Source: Symbiodinium natans (Eukaryota; Sar; Dinophyceae; Suessiales; Symbiodiniaceae). From it: a stretch of DNA of 64,000 nucleotides. Within the stretch, counting starts at the first letter, position 1. Each line of letters starts with the position of its first letter. The position numbers were made by a program, and so were the translations under genes. The notes below the pieces were generated by a model. It saw only the letters and a list, made by a program, of their open reading frames with translations, did not search any database and had not been told where the DNA came from. Positions 7,935 to 16,722 of the stretch are shown here, one piece after another. The stretch spans positions 1 through 64,000 of the forward strand of contig CAJNDS010002502.1 in the NCBI GenBank assembly GCA_905221605.1, in the 5' to 3' direction.

Positions 7935-8804
7935 ATGAGTTCTAGACCATTAACTTATAAAAAAGTGTACGTCAATTCCAAATACAGAGTTTCCGACAGT
8001 AGGTCAACGTCGGATTTCAAAATAGAATTACAGGACACCTTTGAAATACCCGAAAATACCATTATGCAAGTGCACGAGGTGGCTATACCTAATGCTTGGT
8101 ATTCCATCAACACAAACAACCAGAACCTGTACTTTAGACATCAAATATTGCCACCAGCTACACCACAAGGAATAACATACAGAAGAATAGAAATACCCGT
8201 AGGAAACTACACCGCACCAGAACTAGCCACAGCAATACAAACACAACTAAACACCTTCTTTGACAGTGGGGGTCGGACTGATTCATATTCTGCTACATAC
8301 GACACCTTAACAAATAAGATAATAATATCGTCTAATTATAGCGAAGTTGTATTCATACCCTTGACTGATGCAGATGTGCCACCTGTTGCTGGTTCGTTCT
8401 CTAACAGCGTTGACATTAATAACCTCAACTCAATAAACGATGTGTTAGGTTTCACTACAACAGTTGGTGACGCATTCACTTCGTCTGCCCCTTGGACAAC
8501 TGGTTTCATTAACTTATTGACTTATCCTGATGTTTACATTTCCTGTCCAGAGTTATCAAATAATAATTTCCACAGTCCATCTGCATTTTCAAACGCGGTG
8601 ATTAAAAAGATACCTGTAAACGCTCCCTTTGCTGGGGTTATTAGCGACAGTTATGGAATAACAGAATATGATTATATAAATGTATCCAAAAGAAACATCA
8701 AAAGGTTGACATTCAGAATAACGGATGGGGCGGGGAACGTTATAGATTTAAACAACGTCCATATTACATTTAGTCTCCTCTTTCATAATCGCGATATGGA
8801 CTGA
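7935..8804 (+). CDS. Penton-like minor capsid protein
   Basis: Start taken at MSSRPLTYKK (289 residues); 21 upstream in-frame codons lie in the divergent promoter. The N-terminus VYVNSKYRVSDSRSTSDFKI, then MQVHEVAIPNAWYSI and NNQNLYFRHQ, is the pattern of the single jelly-roll penton proteins of Mavericks and PLVs: a strand with N/D-S-x-x-R, a VAIPN strand, then an N-N loop. The C-terminus has NVHITFSLLFHNRDM. It would occupy the fivefold vertices. It leads a run of five plus-strand genes. Confidence 0.72.
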   Translation: MSSRPLTYKKVYVNSKYRVSDSRSTSDFKIELQDTFEIPENTIMQVHEVAIPNAWYSINTNNQNLYFRHQILPPATPQGITYRRIEIPVGNYTAPELATAIQTQLNTFFDSGGRTDSYSATYDTLTNKIIISSNYSEVVFIPLTDADVPPVAGSFSNSVDINNLNSINDVLGFTTTVGDAFTSSAPWTTGFINLLTYPDVYISCPELSNNNFHSPSAFSNAVIKKIPVNAPFAGVISDSYGITEYDYINVSKRNIKRLTFRITDGAGNVIDLNNVHITFSLLFHNRDMD

Positions 8805-8837
8805 AATTAAATGGAAAATATATAGAATATTATATAT

Positions 8838-9380
8838 ATGAGTGAAGAAAACAATGAAATGGCAACCGTTGATGAAACTCCTAAAACAGAAGAGACTAAA
8901 AGCACCGAAGATAAACTAACACCTGAACCAAACGAGGAAACCAAGTCAGAACCTCCAAAACCTACCAGAGTGAAAATCACAGAGGTAGCAAAACAAAAAA
9001 CCGAGTGCAATGACTGTCACAAGACACTTTCAATGAAGACGCTAAGGTATTCTCACCCTGAGAAATGTGAAGGTAAACCGAGCGACATAACAACCAAGCC
9101 TGTTAGAAAGAACAACGTGAAACCAAAAGTAAAGGCTGTACCATTAAAGACCCAACATGTAGAAGAAGTGGAACAAGTTGCTAAAGCACCACCGCCTGTG
9201 TCAAAGTCAATGCCCCCACCACCGCCTCCAAATATGAATCCTTATGACAATTTAACTCAAGCGCAACTCATTCAATTACAAATGAGAACTATGAACCAAG
9301 AAATACTTAAAAGAAGACAAGAAAAAGCCAACATGTTGTCAAAGGCAATGTTTCAACCAAAAAGCAAAAAATCTAGGTAA
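8838..9380 (+). CDS. Pro-rich protein with C2HC knuckle
   Basis: 180 residues. An acidic Thr/Glu-rich start is followed by TECNDCHKTLSMKTLRYSHP with C57, C60, H73 and C77, a compact zinc-knuckle spacing. Then comes a basic stretch and a proline run (PPPVSKSMPPPPPPNMNPYD), and a C-terminal helix rich in Gln/Met/Lys. Proteins of this arrangement accompany penton genes in related elements but their role is unknown. It begins 33 bp after the penton gene and ends 13 bp before the next gene. Confidence 0.6.
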   Translation: MSEENNEMATVDETPKTEETKSTEDKLTPEPNEETKSEPPKPTRVKITEVAKQKTECNDCHKTLSMKTLRYSHPEKCEGKPSDITTKPVRKNNVKPKVKAVPLKTQHVEEVEQVAKAPPPVSKSMPPPPPPNMNPYDNLTQAQLIQLQMRTMNQEILKRRQEKANMLSKAMFQPKSKKSR

Positions 9381-9393
9381 ATAATATATAGAT

Positions 9394-9735
9394 ATGGTAC
9401 TTTACAATAAATACAAGTTCAGACAACAAAAGAAACAACACAAGAGAAAGTCATTAGACAACCCAGTTGTCAATGAAGCATCGGAGTTAAACTTCCACAA
9501 GCCTAATATTGATTACTTACTTAATCTAAAAAAGGAAATGGACGCTCGCGAGGCGAGGGTAGCGAGTCTAGCATTGAAACGTAGACTGTTAGAGGGACAA
9601 CACAAGTCAAACTATGAGATGGAGATAAATAGACTCAAATCGGAAATGCACAATCCAAGGATTCCCGAGACTTCACTGGAGCACATGCGGAACAGAGTCA
9701 ACCAATTGGAAAAATTAAGTTCTGCAATTTTCTAA
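9394..9735 (+). CDS. Small coiled-coil virion-type protein
   Basis: 113 residues. A very basic N-terminus (KYKFRQQKKQHKRKS) is followed by two helical, heptad-like segments (LLNLKKEMDAREARVASLAL and MEINRLKSEMHNP ... MRNRVNQLEKLSSAIF). The basic arm could contact DNA and the helices oligomerise. No family recognised. Spacing of 13 and 18 bp to its neighbours suggests one transcription unit. Confidence 0.5.
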   Translation: MVLYNKYKFRQQKKQHKRKSLDNPVVNEASELNFHKPNIDYLLNLKKEMDAREARVASLALKRRLLEGQHKSNYEMEINRLKSEMHNPRIPETSLEHMRNRVNQLEKLSSAIF

Positions 9736-9753
9736 ATAAACATATAAGTTATA

Positions 9754-11037
9754 ATGGTATTAAAAAAGTCTAGTATAGAATTTCACAGACGTTCTAGATA
9801 TGAAGACGTTTTGGAACTGGTAAACGACAACGAGGAAGCGCTTAAACCCTTACCTAACCGTGATGCAGTTTTTTATAAGGCGAGTAATCAAGGTTCGTAT
9901 TTTGATGGAAGTGACCACTTAGACAAACTTCGTGTAGAACAGAACAGAATTTCAGAAAGGGTAATGAGAGACCACATGATGAGACAGTATGCCACCGACA
10001 ACGGCTTAACACATAGAGCACTTTTTGAAGACCGTGAAGTTGACGAAAACATTAACTCACCCCGAAGAACTGTAGCGGGTGGTAGTGATGGGTTCTTTGA
10101 TTTGGACGAAGACGCCAATTACACCAGAGCAGAATTAGATGGAGTGTTAAGTAGAGCAGAAGAAGCACGACAAGCAAATCAACAAGACATTACACAAGCA
10201 CATCAACAACAAGTAGAAAGAGAACAAGAACAGGGTGAGGGCGTATTAAGAACATTAGGAAGGGGAACATTGAGAGTCGGTAGAAATATTGCAGGTGGTC
10301 TAGCAACGGGACAAGACCTTACAACATCCATAATTGGAGGACTAGCAGAGCCAGTTTTGAGCGGTATAGGTGATGCAGTCATGAGAAGAGTCTTACCACA
10401 ACAACGTCCCTTGCTTGATTTAGAAGCACCCCGAACACCAGTTAATAACCCATGGAATCAAGCACAGTTACCACCTTCTATTGTTTTACAACCCCATCAA
10501 CCCAACGTAGGCGCTACGCAACAACCATTACCACCAGCAGTTCAACAACTCGCACTTCCACCGGTCAACATTCACGACGAACCAGAGTCAACACACGAAC
10601 CAAGGGGGAGAAGAGGTAGACCTAGGAATGTTCAAGAAGGTGGTGCTTCATCATCATCAAGTGGCAACTTCAGATTTCCAGCAGGTTCTGCAAGACAAGA
10701 AGATACGCCAGAAGAAGAACGACCAAATCAGCCCACCGAAAAACGAACAAGACTAACTAAAAAAACTAGCGTAAAAGAAAGTTCTAGGGAAGACCAAAAT
10801 GTATCACGAGAGGAACTGAACAGGCGACCATTGATAATGCCTAGTAAGATAGGAATACAGAAGTTAAGAGAAACATTTGAAGAAGCAAATAACAAACACG
10901 CCATAAATACAGTCACCTATAGGAAATACCGTAGCTTGTATAATGAGTGGATTACTTCCAAAGGAGACCCAATTTTGAAGAAAGCCAAATTGAAAGAGTT
11001 ACAGAAACTGTACAAAGAAACCGTGTTTAATAGGTAG
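9754..11037 (+). CDS. Multi-region virion protein candidate
   Basis: 427 residues. Residues 1-150 are charged and helical. About 165-210 is a Gly/Leu/Ile-rich amphipathic stretch (RNIAGGLATGQDLTTSIIGG, AEPVLSGIGDAVMRRVLP). A Pro/Gln-rich disordered section with a basic RGRRGRPRN hook follows, and a charged C-terminal helical domain (YRKYRSLYNEWITSK ... KLKELQKLYKETVF) ends it. A glycine-rich amphipathic segment followed by a disordered basic region recalls adenovirus protein VI or pX-like components, which disrupt membranes or bind DNA; this analogy is inference only. The RGRPRN motif resembles an AT-hook. Confidence 0.5.
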   Translation: MVLKKSSIEFHRRSRYEDVLELVNDNEEALKPLPNRDAVFYKASNQGSYFDGSDHLDKLRVEQNRISERVMRDHMMRQYATDNGLTHRALFEDREVDENINSPRRTVAGGSDGFFDLDEDANYTRAELDGVLSRAEEARQANQQDITQAHQQQVEREQEQGEGVLRTLGRGTLRVGRNIAGGLATGQDLTTSIIGGLAEPVLSGIGDAVMRRVLPQQRPLLDLEAPRTPVNNPWNQAQLPPSIVLQPHQPNVGATQQPLPPAVQQLALPPVNIHDEPESTHEPRGRRGRPRNVQEGGASSSSSGNFRFPAGSARQEDTPEEERPNQPTEKRTRLTKKTSVKESSREDQNVSREELNRRPLIMPSKIGIQKLRETFEEANNKHAINTVTYRKYRSLYNEWITSKGDPILKKAKLKELQKLYKETVFNR

Positions 11038-11062
11038 AAGAATAAAATCTAAGTAAATAATA

Positions 11063-11365
11063 ATGGTAGAAATAGTAATTAGTAGAAGCAATAATAAAGA
11101 TAAAAAATTTGATGCAAGAATAGACAATAGAAAAACTGTATCATTTGGTGCTAAAGGCTATGACCATTTTACAGAAGGTCACCTTGACAACAAACGAAGA
11201 CAAAGTTATGTGGCCAGACATGGAAGCGGTAATCAAGATTGGAAAGATTATGAAACGGCTGGGTTCTGGTCGTATCATCTTCTGTGGAGGAAGCCCACTT
11301 ACAGAGAAGCAATAAACACAATTGAAAGGGAGTTTCCAAAATTAAGAATTACAATGAAGAAATAA
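11063..11365 (+). CDS. Small conserved viral protein (DUF5754-like)
   Basis: 100 residues. SFGAKGYDHFTEG, RRQSYVARHGSGNQDW and TAGFWSYHLLWRKPTYREAI form the distinctive chain FGAKG...Y.RH...W...TAGFWS..LLW.KPT shared by small proteins of nucleocytoplasmic large DNA viruses and their relatives. I recall these being grouped as DUF5754, an identification from memory. Function is unknown. It is the last plus-strand gene before the convergent polymerase gene. Confidence 0.62.
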   Translation: MVEIVISRSNNKDKKFDARIDNRKTVSFGAKGYDHFTEGHLDNKRRQSYVARHGSGNQDWKDYETAGFWSYHLLWRKPTYREAINTIEREFPKLRITMKK

Positions 11366-11407
11366 AGTGTAAAATAAAAACTAACTAATTAATTTTTATT
11401 TTGCACT
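11366..11407. terminator. Hairpin between convergent genes
   Basis: Twenty-base arms (11366-11385 and 11388-11407) pair at about 17 positions around a 2-base loop. They lie immediately after the stop of the 100-residue gene and 25 bp from the end of the polymerase gene. Confidence 0.55.
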
Positions 11408-11431
11408 GCAGTTGCAATAGACACACCAAGC

Positions 11432-14400
11432 CTAGTTGTCTATGTGGTGTGAAAACTCGTTGTCCTTTCGTTGTGCCGTTATGGTATTGGTGAGATATCC
11501 ATTTTTAACTTCAAACTCAAACCGACAACCACAATTACAACAATTACCGTTGATTCTTTTAATAAACCATTCTGGTGTAACATATTTTATTGAATTTATT
11601 TTTCTACCAGCCTTTTCGTCTTGTAGTTTGTAGTTTCTGATTTTGTTGTTTATGTATCGGTTTAGATTTTCTTCTGTGAGTTCTGTTTTATCCGTTTCAC
11701 TCTCATAAAATAACACATCATTAAAGTCAGTGCTTCTTGTCAAAGCGCACCATATCCACTCACGAGTTACCAAGTGTTTCTTATTCCACTCGTGTATTAT
11801 AATCTTACCAGTGATTGAAGCACCTTGTGCAGAATGGCACGTGGTACAAAAATCGTATCTAAAATGCTTATCTAATGTTAACATATCCGTTGTATACTGT
11901 TCCTTTGACTTAACATTTTCCAGTATCACTGTGTTACTGCTTATACTCACTATTCTAAACCGATAGTTAACGTTGAATCTTTTACTTCCGAACTTCTTGT
12001 AGACTCTACATATCAGTGTCTCACCCACTTCATACTTATTTTTCTTACCTATGTGTTTTCGTATCTGATTGGACACATACAGACACCTCATGTTTGTATA
12101 AGCTATATTATTATGCGATTGTGTTACATCGTCTGTTGTTTTAAAATATTTCCTTACGAAGTCATCAAGTGGAAGCTTATGTAGCCACATGTCGTCATAC
12201 ATATTATTTAATACTTGTCTGTTCTCATTTGCTTTAGGGTCGTCTTTACCACCTAATCTTTTACACACTGTTAACAAAATATTATATTTAAATATCTGAT
12301 TTATACACTCATCTGCATATTCATCTGGTTTTCTGGTATTAGTTAAATCTTCTATGGGCGGTAATTGCTTCGTGTCACCAGCCCCTATAATTATCTTATT
12401 AGGATGTTGATTAACAAACTGTCTGATTCTATTGAGCATATGTAAGCCATTCATAAAAATCTCATCAAAAACCACTACATCGTAGTCACTGTGGTCAAAC
12501 TCTGGCAACTTCTCACCATCGCCTACAGGTACTGAAAAAAACTTATTGGTAGTCACCGCGTCATCGTCTATGTTTTGAGACAAGCTATTTTGTGGTACTA
12601 CAAACAAAGTATTGTATCCTAATTTACTGAAATATTTGGCTATATGACTTTTACCTCCTCCAGCGTATTTACTTCTAATCATCAAAGGGTTATGTTTTAT
12701 AATATCCTTTGCTATGGCCTCGGTGTCCCATTCATCTTTTACATGTCTGGTCTCATTCTTGTATACTGGTATGGGTATTAATTCATTAGGCTTCTGTTCT
12801 AATTTACCCCTTGGTTCTAAAGGCTGTTTGCCCTTCTCGTGTCTCCATCCGCCTATCTCTTCGTTAAAGTCTAGCCCCTTCTTTGCTCTCCTTAGGTGTT
12901 CCCTTCTGATTACAAAAGCATCGGTTTTGACACTCCAGACATCCACATTATTCTCCACTAGTTTTAAATAATCTTGGTACATTTTAAAATTATGGTATTG
13001 TAATAATAGCTCCTTTATGTATATAAATCCGTTTCTTAAGGTGGCTCTATCTGATACAGTCAGACAGTAATATTTCTCCTCTAATTCCGTGTATACAGTT
13101 TTCCATGCATCTTCTTCTTCATCATCTTCTACTAATTCTGGTTTTTCTACAGATAATTTATTTATTCTACCTCCGACAAGTTTTTGATAATATAATGCTT
13201 CCCTCAAACCATTGAAGGTATAACTTTTAGATGATGTATTTGTACTCTTTTCCAGTAAACCGAAGTTGACATTTGCAATTAACTTTTTGGTTCTAATGTC
13301 CTCGGGTGCTCTGTCAGATATCTCGGTAGCCCACAGTTTATTGACAATCTTCTTGTAGTCAACAGTATAAACTCTAGAAGGTTCTTTATAATATAATATT
13401 TTGCATTTTTTATGTAAATGCTTTAAAAACTGTCCGTATACTAAGCAATAGGTTTTGTTGAAAAACATTGCCTCGCCATTACTCTTAACTAAGTATAAGG
13501 TCAGTGGGTGAAATGATTCTATTTTATATTCCTTCTTGTAAGGCTTCCACACATCAAATTGAGTAAACACTGGTATCTCGGTCATCTGATTAAATGCGTG
13601 TGTGAATGCCTTTCGGACATCTATCTCTACGGAGGACTCTGTTGTAAAAAAGTATTTATCAAATTCTTGACGCTTTACAGAATATATATGATAATATTTA
13701 TTTATCTCACCTGCTGGGTTTACGGTTTTACACTCCTGGAAGATTTGTATGTCTATCTCGTTATAGTAGGATTTATGCAAGGGGTTAAACAGTGCTTTAT
13801 TGAAATCGTACATTGCTTTAGACATTCTATTATAAATATTCTCTGTCCTAACACAGATAGAACCATCAATGGAGTTTGTTACAAGGTTCTGCGTTTTGAC
13901 CTTGTACTTGATGAGTCTTTTCTTGATATAAAAACGAAAATTCAACTCAGACACGATGCACCCACTGAACTTAACCTGTGGTTCATAACCTGCCTGTTTG
14001 GATTCATAAAACAACTTCGTTAAATCATTTCCGTCATATATTAGGGTATATTGGTCTTCCTCTGTGTGTTTTCTGATATCGTCCAAAGATGCTATCATTT
14101 TACACTCAACTGGTGTGGACTTCTCATTTAAATGGTAATCCGACGAAGCCTTCACGTAAATGTCATAATTGGAATTCTTTGGTAACATTTGCTTCAAGGA
14201 ACTTAAATTATCATTCACCGTGTAAATGTGGTTGTTCTTGATTATTGCATACAGTGTTTGTATGTGATGGTCGCGCTTCTCTGGGTCGTACTGATACACC
14301 AGATTATTAAAAACATCATATACCCTAACTTGAATATTATAGTGTTCAAAAACCTTGGTCATATCGTCAAGACTAGCACCGTTGGTTGTGAAATCATCTT

Positions 14401-15295
14401 CTGTTTTATTTATGAGGTTTAAAATACTTTCTCTAGTTAATTTGTTCTTCTCTCTCTTCTTGTCACCCATAAGGGTATTTTTATAATAATCCGTTAAAGT
14501 ATTAATCCAGCACAGGTTGTCTTGATAATGTTCAACTTTAATGGCTTCCTTTAGTGTCTCGTACTCTGGGTTCAAAGGAGTCTGAATATAATTATGATAC
14601 ATGCTCACATTAGTCGCATCTCTAAGGTTCTCGTGCTTTGGATTAAAATCTGAATCACCATCTACCCTATCAACTTCATATACTTTAACACAATCTATAT
14701 AATCTATCACGAAGCCGATGACTCCCAATATGGACGGGTCTCTTTGTAAGTCCAATAGTAATTTTGTGAAAAGCCTCTTGTCGTACTCCCCAAACACTTT
14801 TCTACCAACAAGGTTTTCAACATACGATGTGGTGTTAACGCTTGCTGTTTGCCTTATAGCTTCTACTGTAATCAATGGTACTAAAGGCTTACCTGCTTTG
14901 TCATAAAATGCTGTTTTCTGTGTGCTGGATTCCGATTTGTATCTAAAAAACGCCACTATCATTGAATAGTCATGTTTTTTTCTAGGGTTGGTTCTTCCAG
15001 TTCTCTTGTTCTCTTTCTTTGTTTCCTCCATTCTTTCGCCTAGACTGGGTTTATCCTTATGTTTGTCATAAATCTTATTGTATTCCTTTTCTGCCTTTTC
15101 TTTGTCCTTTGGTGTCTTGGATGTGATAAATTTTCTTATTAAATTGTCGGCTGTTGTAAACTGAGCTATCTTGCGTTCAGAATATAAGTCTATGATGTTT
15201 CTGACTTTTTCCTTGGTTGCTTTGTTAAAGCGTTTTTTGTAATTGTCGTACACTGCTTCTAAAGCAGTGATATTTCTCTGTATAGCTTTGGTCAT
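11432..15295 (-). CDS. DNA polymerase - SF1 helicase fusion
   Basis: 1287 residues, the largest gene. Residues about 255-380 resemble an OTU-type cysteine protease core: NLCWINTLTDYY with C262 and NNHIYTVND with H356. The polymerase palm follows: VEIDVRKAF with D559 (motif A), RTKKLIANVNFGLLEK at 668-683 (motif B), WSVKTDAFVI with D792 (motif C). Motif C reads K-T-D rather than D-T-D, as in some divergent viral family B enzymes. The C-terminal third is an SF1 helicase: AGGGKS at 878-883 (Walker A), VVVFDEI with D944-E945, GAGDTKQLPP at 971-980, TTCHSAQGAS at 1151-1160, WCALTR with R1187. A CCNCGC cluster at 1252-1257 suggests a terminal zinc site. It should replicate the element, with unwinding and synthesis on one chain. 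The OTU and polymerase-family assignments are less sure than the helicase. Confidence 0.75.
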   Translation of the reverse strand: MTKAIQRNITALEAVYDNYKKRFNKATKEKVRNIIDLYSERKIAQFTTADNLIRKFITSKTPKDKEKAEKEYNKIYDKHKDKPSLGERMEETKKENKRTGRTNPRKKHDYSMIVAFFRYKSESSTQKTAFYDKAGKPLVPLITVEAIRQTASVNTTSYVENLVGRKVFGEYDKRLFTKLLLDLQRDPSILGVIGFVIDYIDCVKVYEVDRVDGDSDFNPKHENLRDATNVSMYHNYIQTPLNPEYETLKEAIKVEHYQDNLCWINTLTDYYKNTLMGDKKREKNKLTRESILNLINKTEDDFTTNGASLDDMTKVFEHYNIQVRVYDVFNNLVYQYDPEKRDHHIQTLYAIIKNNHIYTVNDNLSSLKQMLPKNSNYDIYVKASSDYHLNEKSTPVECKMIASLDDIRKHTEEDQYTLIYDGNDLTKLFYESKQAGYEPQVKFSGCIVSELNFRFYIKKRLIKYKVKTQNLVTNSIDGSICVRTENIYNRMSKAMYDFNKALFNPLHKSYYNEIDIQIFQECKTVNPAGEINKYYHIYSVKRQEFDKYFFTTESSVEIDVRKAFTHAFNQMTEIPVFTQFDVWKPYKKEYKIESFHPLTLYLVKSNGEAMFFNKTYCLVYGQFLKHLHKKCKILYYKEPSRVYTVDYKKIVNKLWATEISDRAPEDIRTKKLIANVNFGLLEKSTNTSSKSYTFNGLREALYYQKLVGGRINKLSVEKPELVEDDEEEDAWKTVYTELEEKYYCLTVSDRATLRNGFIYIKELLLQYHNFKMYQDYLKLVENNVDVWSVKTDAFVIRREHLRRAKKGLDFNEEIGGWRHEKGKQPLEPRGKLEQKPNELIPIPVYKNETRHVKDEWDTEAIAKDIIKHNPLMIRSKYAGGGKSHIAKYFSKLGYNTLFVVPQNSLSQNIDDDAVTTNKFFSVPVGDGEKLPEFDHSDYDVVVFDEIFMNGLHMLNRIRQFVNQHPNKIIIGAGDTKQLPPIEDLTNTRKPDEYADECINQIFKYNILLTVCKRLGGKDDPKANENRQVLNNMYDDMWLHKLPLDDFVRKYFKTTDDVTQSHNNIAYTNMRCLYVSNQIRKHIGKKNKYEVGETLICRVYKKFGSKRFNVNYRFRIVSISSNTVILENVKSKEQYTTDMLTLDKHFRYDFCTTCHSAQGASITGKIIIHEWNKKHLVTREWIWCALTRSTDFNDVLFYESETDKTELTEENLNRYINNKIRNYKLQDEKAGRKINSIKYVTPEWFIKRINGNCCNCGCRFEFEVKNGYLTNTITAQRKDNEFSHHIDN

Positions 15296-15326
15296 AAATT
15301 ACAATATATATTAATTTTATAATAAA

Positions 15327-15423
15327 AATATTTCTTTAAATATATTTTTCTGAAGACTTTTTTTAGACTGATTGAAAATCAAATAAGATTATAGTGTTAA
15401 GAAAAAGCACTTAAAGAAATATT
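15327..15423. promoter_or_regulatory. Divergent control region with 13-bp inverted repeat
   Basis: The 150-bp gap between the polymerase gene and the next plus-strand gene has exact arms aatatttctttaa (15327-15339) and ttaaagaaatatt (15411-15423), placed about 70 bp apart and almost symmetrically around the gap. This could be an operator for both genes or part of a replication origin. Confidence 0.35.
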
Positions 15424-15445
15424 ATTTATATATAATAATAGTGAA

Positions 15446-15760
15446 ATGACAAAACCTGAAGATATGACAATAGAGGAAATCCGTGAACAACTGGCATTGT
15501 ACAATAGGCTGTATTATAATAAAAGACGTGAAGACAAAGAGTATGTTGAGAAAAAAAGGGCTTCCAGAGATAGGTATCTGGAGAAGAAGAAGATGGAGAA
15601 ATACATAGCCGAAAACGGTATAGATATAACAGTCGTGAAGTTGACACCAGAACAGAAGGCAGAAGCACTAGCAAATAAAAAGAAAGGAACTAAATACACC
15701 ATGAAAAACTGCAAGGTGATAACAGTGATTCCTGAGGAAGAGCCAGAAGAAGAGAAATAA
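15446..15760 (+). CDS. Small charged helical protein
   Basis: 104 residues, strongly charged and helical (MTIEEIREQLALYNRLYYNK, then RREDKEYVEKKRASRDRYLE), with a beta-like section ICVV-type end VKLTPEQKAEALANKKK and an acidic EEEPEEEK tail. No family recognised. It lies between the polymerase and integrase genes and 41 bp upstream of the integrase, so it may be expressed with it. Confidence 0.5.
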   Translation: MTKPEDMTIEEIREQLALYNRLYYNKRREDKEYVEKKRASRDRYLEKKKMEKYIAENGIDITVVKLTPEQKAEALANKKKGTKYTMKNCKVITVIPEEEPEEEK

Positions 15761-15801
15761 TAATTTTTGTAAAAATATTATTATTTTTCTTACTTATTTA
15801 T

Positions 15802-16722
15802 ATGAGCGAGAAGCAGAAAATAATTAATGATGTTTATTTTGATAGAAGCGGGTTCGGCTCTAAGGCTACCACGTTGAAAGATGCAAGGGCCAAAGATAAA
15901 ACGATTACAATGGCTGATGTTGAGGAATTTTTCAAGAAAAACGTAGAAGAGAAAAGGAAACCAAGAGGTCAAAATAGCTTTGTAGCACCGCATCCGTATT
16001 TTGAGTTTCAACTTGATTTGTTTTTCATATCTAGCAACGACTTAGAAAACCAAAAGTTTAGAATAGGTTTAGTGCTTATTGACATATTCACTAAATATGC
16101 AACTGTTATACCAATCAAAAGCAAACAGCCACCAGATGTTTTAGCAGGTCTCATGGAAGGGTTAAACAAAATGGATAAGAAACCACGCATGTTATATTCA
16201 GATGAGGAAGGCAGTTTATACAGTAAACCCATAATAGAGTATCTGGAGGACGAAAAAATTGAGATTCATAGAACTCGTGGACATCCAGCGTTTGCAGAAC
16301 GCTTCATTAAAACCTACAAAGATAAGTTATTCAAGCGCGTTGAAGCAGATAAGAAGAAAGGTAAAGAAAATATTCAATGGACTGACTATAACTTTGAAAT
16401 ACTGTTGACATACAATAATAAAGATATACATTCATCCCATAATCTGACTCCAAAGGATGCACGTTTACCAAAAAATGAATTGAAAGTAAAACTGATTTTA
16501 AGCATAAACGCTAAGCGTAGCAGAACATACCCTGAGATAGACGAGGGCGACAACGTCAAGATCATGAGGAAGAAAGGTATAAGCGAGAAAGAACATACAT
16601 CACACTGGAATAAAACAATCCATAAAGTCACTAAGATTGAGAAGAAACTAGGACAAAAATATTATCATTTGGACGATGAGAATAGGTCATACTTGCGACA
16701 TGAGTTGTTAAAGGTTTCTTAA
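15802..16722 (+). CDS. rve-type integrase (Polinton/PLV)
   Basis: 306 residues. The catalytic core runs from about 60 to 220: FEFQLDLFFI supplies D72, MLYSDEEGS supplies D134, and HPAFAERFIKTYK supplies E166, giving the D,D-35-E spacing seen here as 62 and 32 residues. A small beta domain at the C-terminus (DEGDNVKIMRKK ... HWNKTIHKVTKIEKKLGQKY) fits the SH3-like or chromo-like DNA-binding end of integrases. No N-terminal HHCC finger is evident. The enzyme inserts the linear genome into host DNA by strand transfer and usually makes short target duplications. As in many such elements it is the last gene before the terminus. Confidence 0.88.
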   Translation: MSEKQKIINDVYFDRSGFGSKATTLKDARAKDKTITMADVEEFFKKNVEEKRKPRGQNSFVAPHPYFEFQLDLFFISSNDLENQKFRIGLVLIDIFTKYATVIPIKSKQPPDVLAGLMEGLNKMDKKPRMLYSDEEGSLYSKPIIEYLEDEKIEIHRTRGHPAFAERFIKTYKDKLFKRVEADKKKGKENIQWTDYNFEILLTYNNKDIHSSHNLTPKDARLPKNELKVKLILSINAKRSRTYPEIDEGDNVKIMRKKGISEKEHTSHWNKTIHKVTKIEKKLGQKYYHLDDENRSYLRHELLKVS

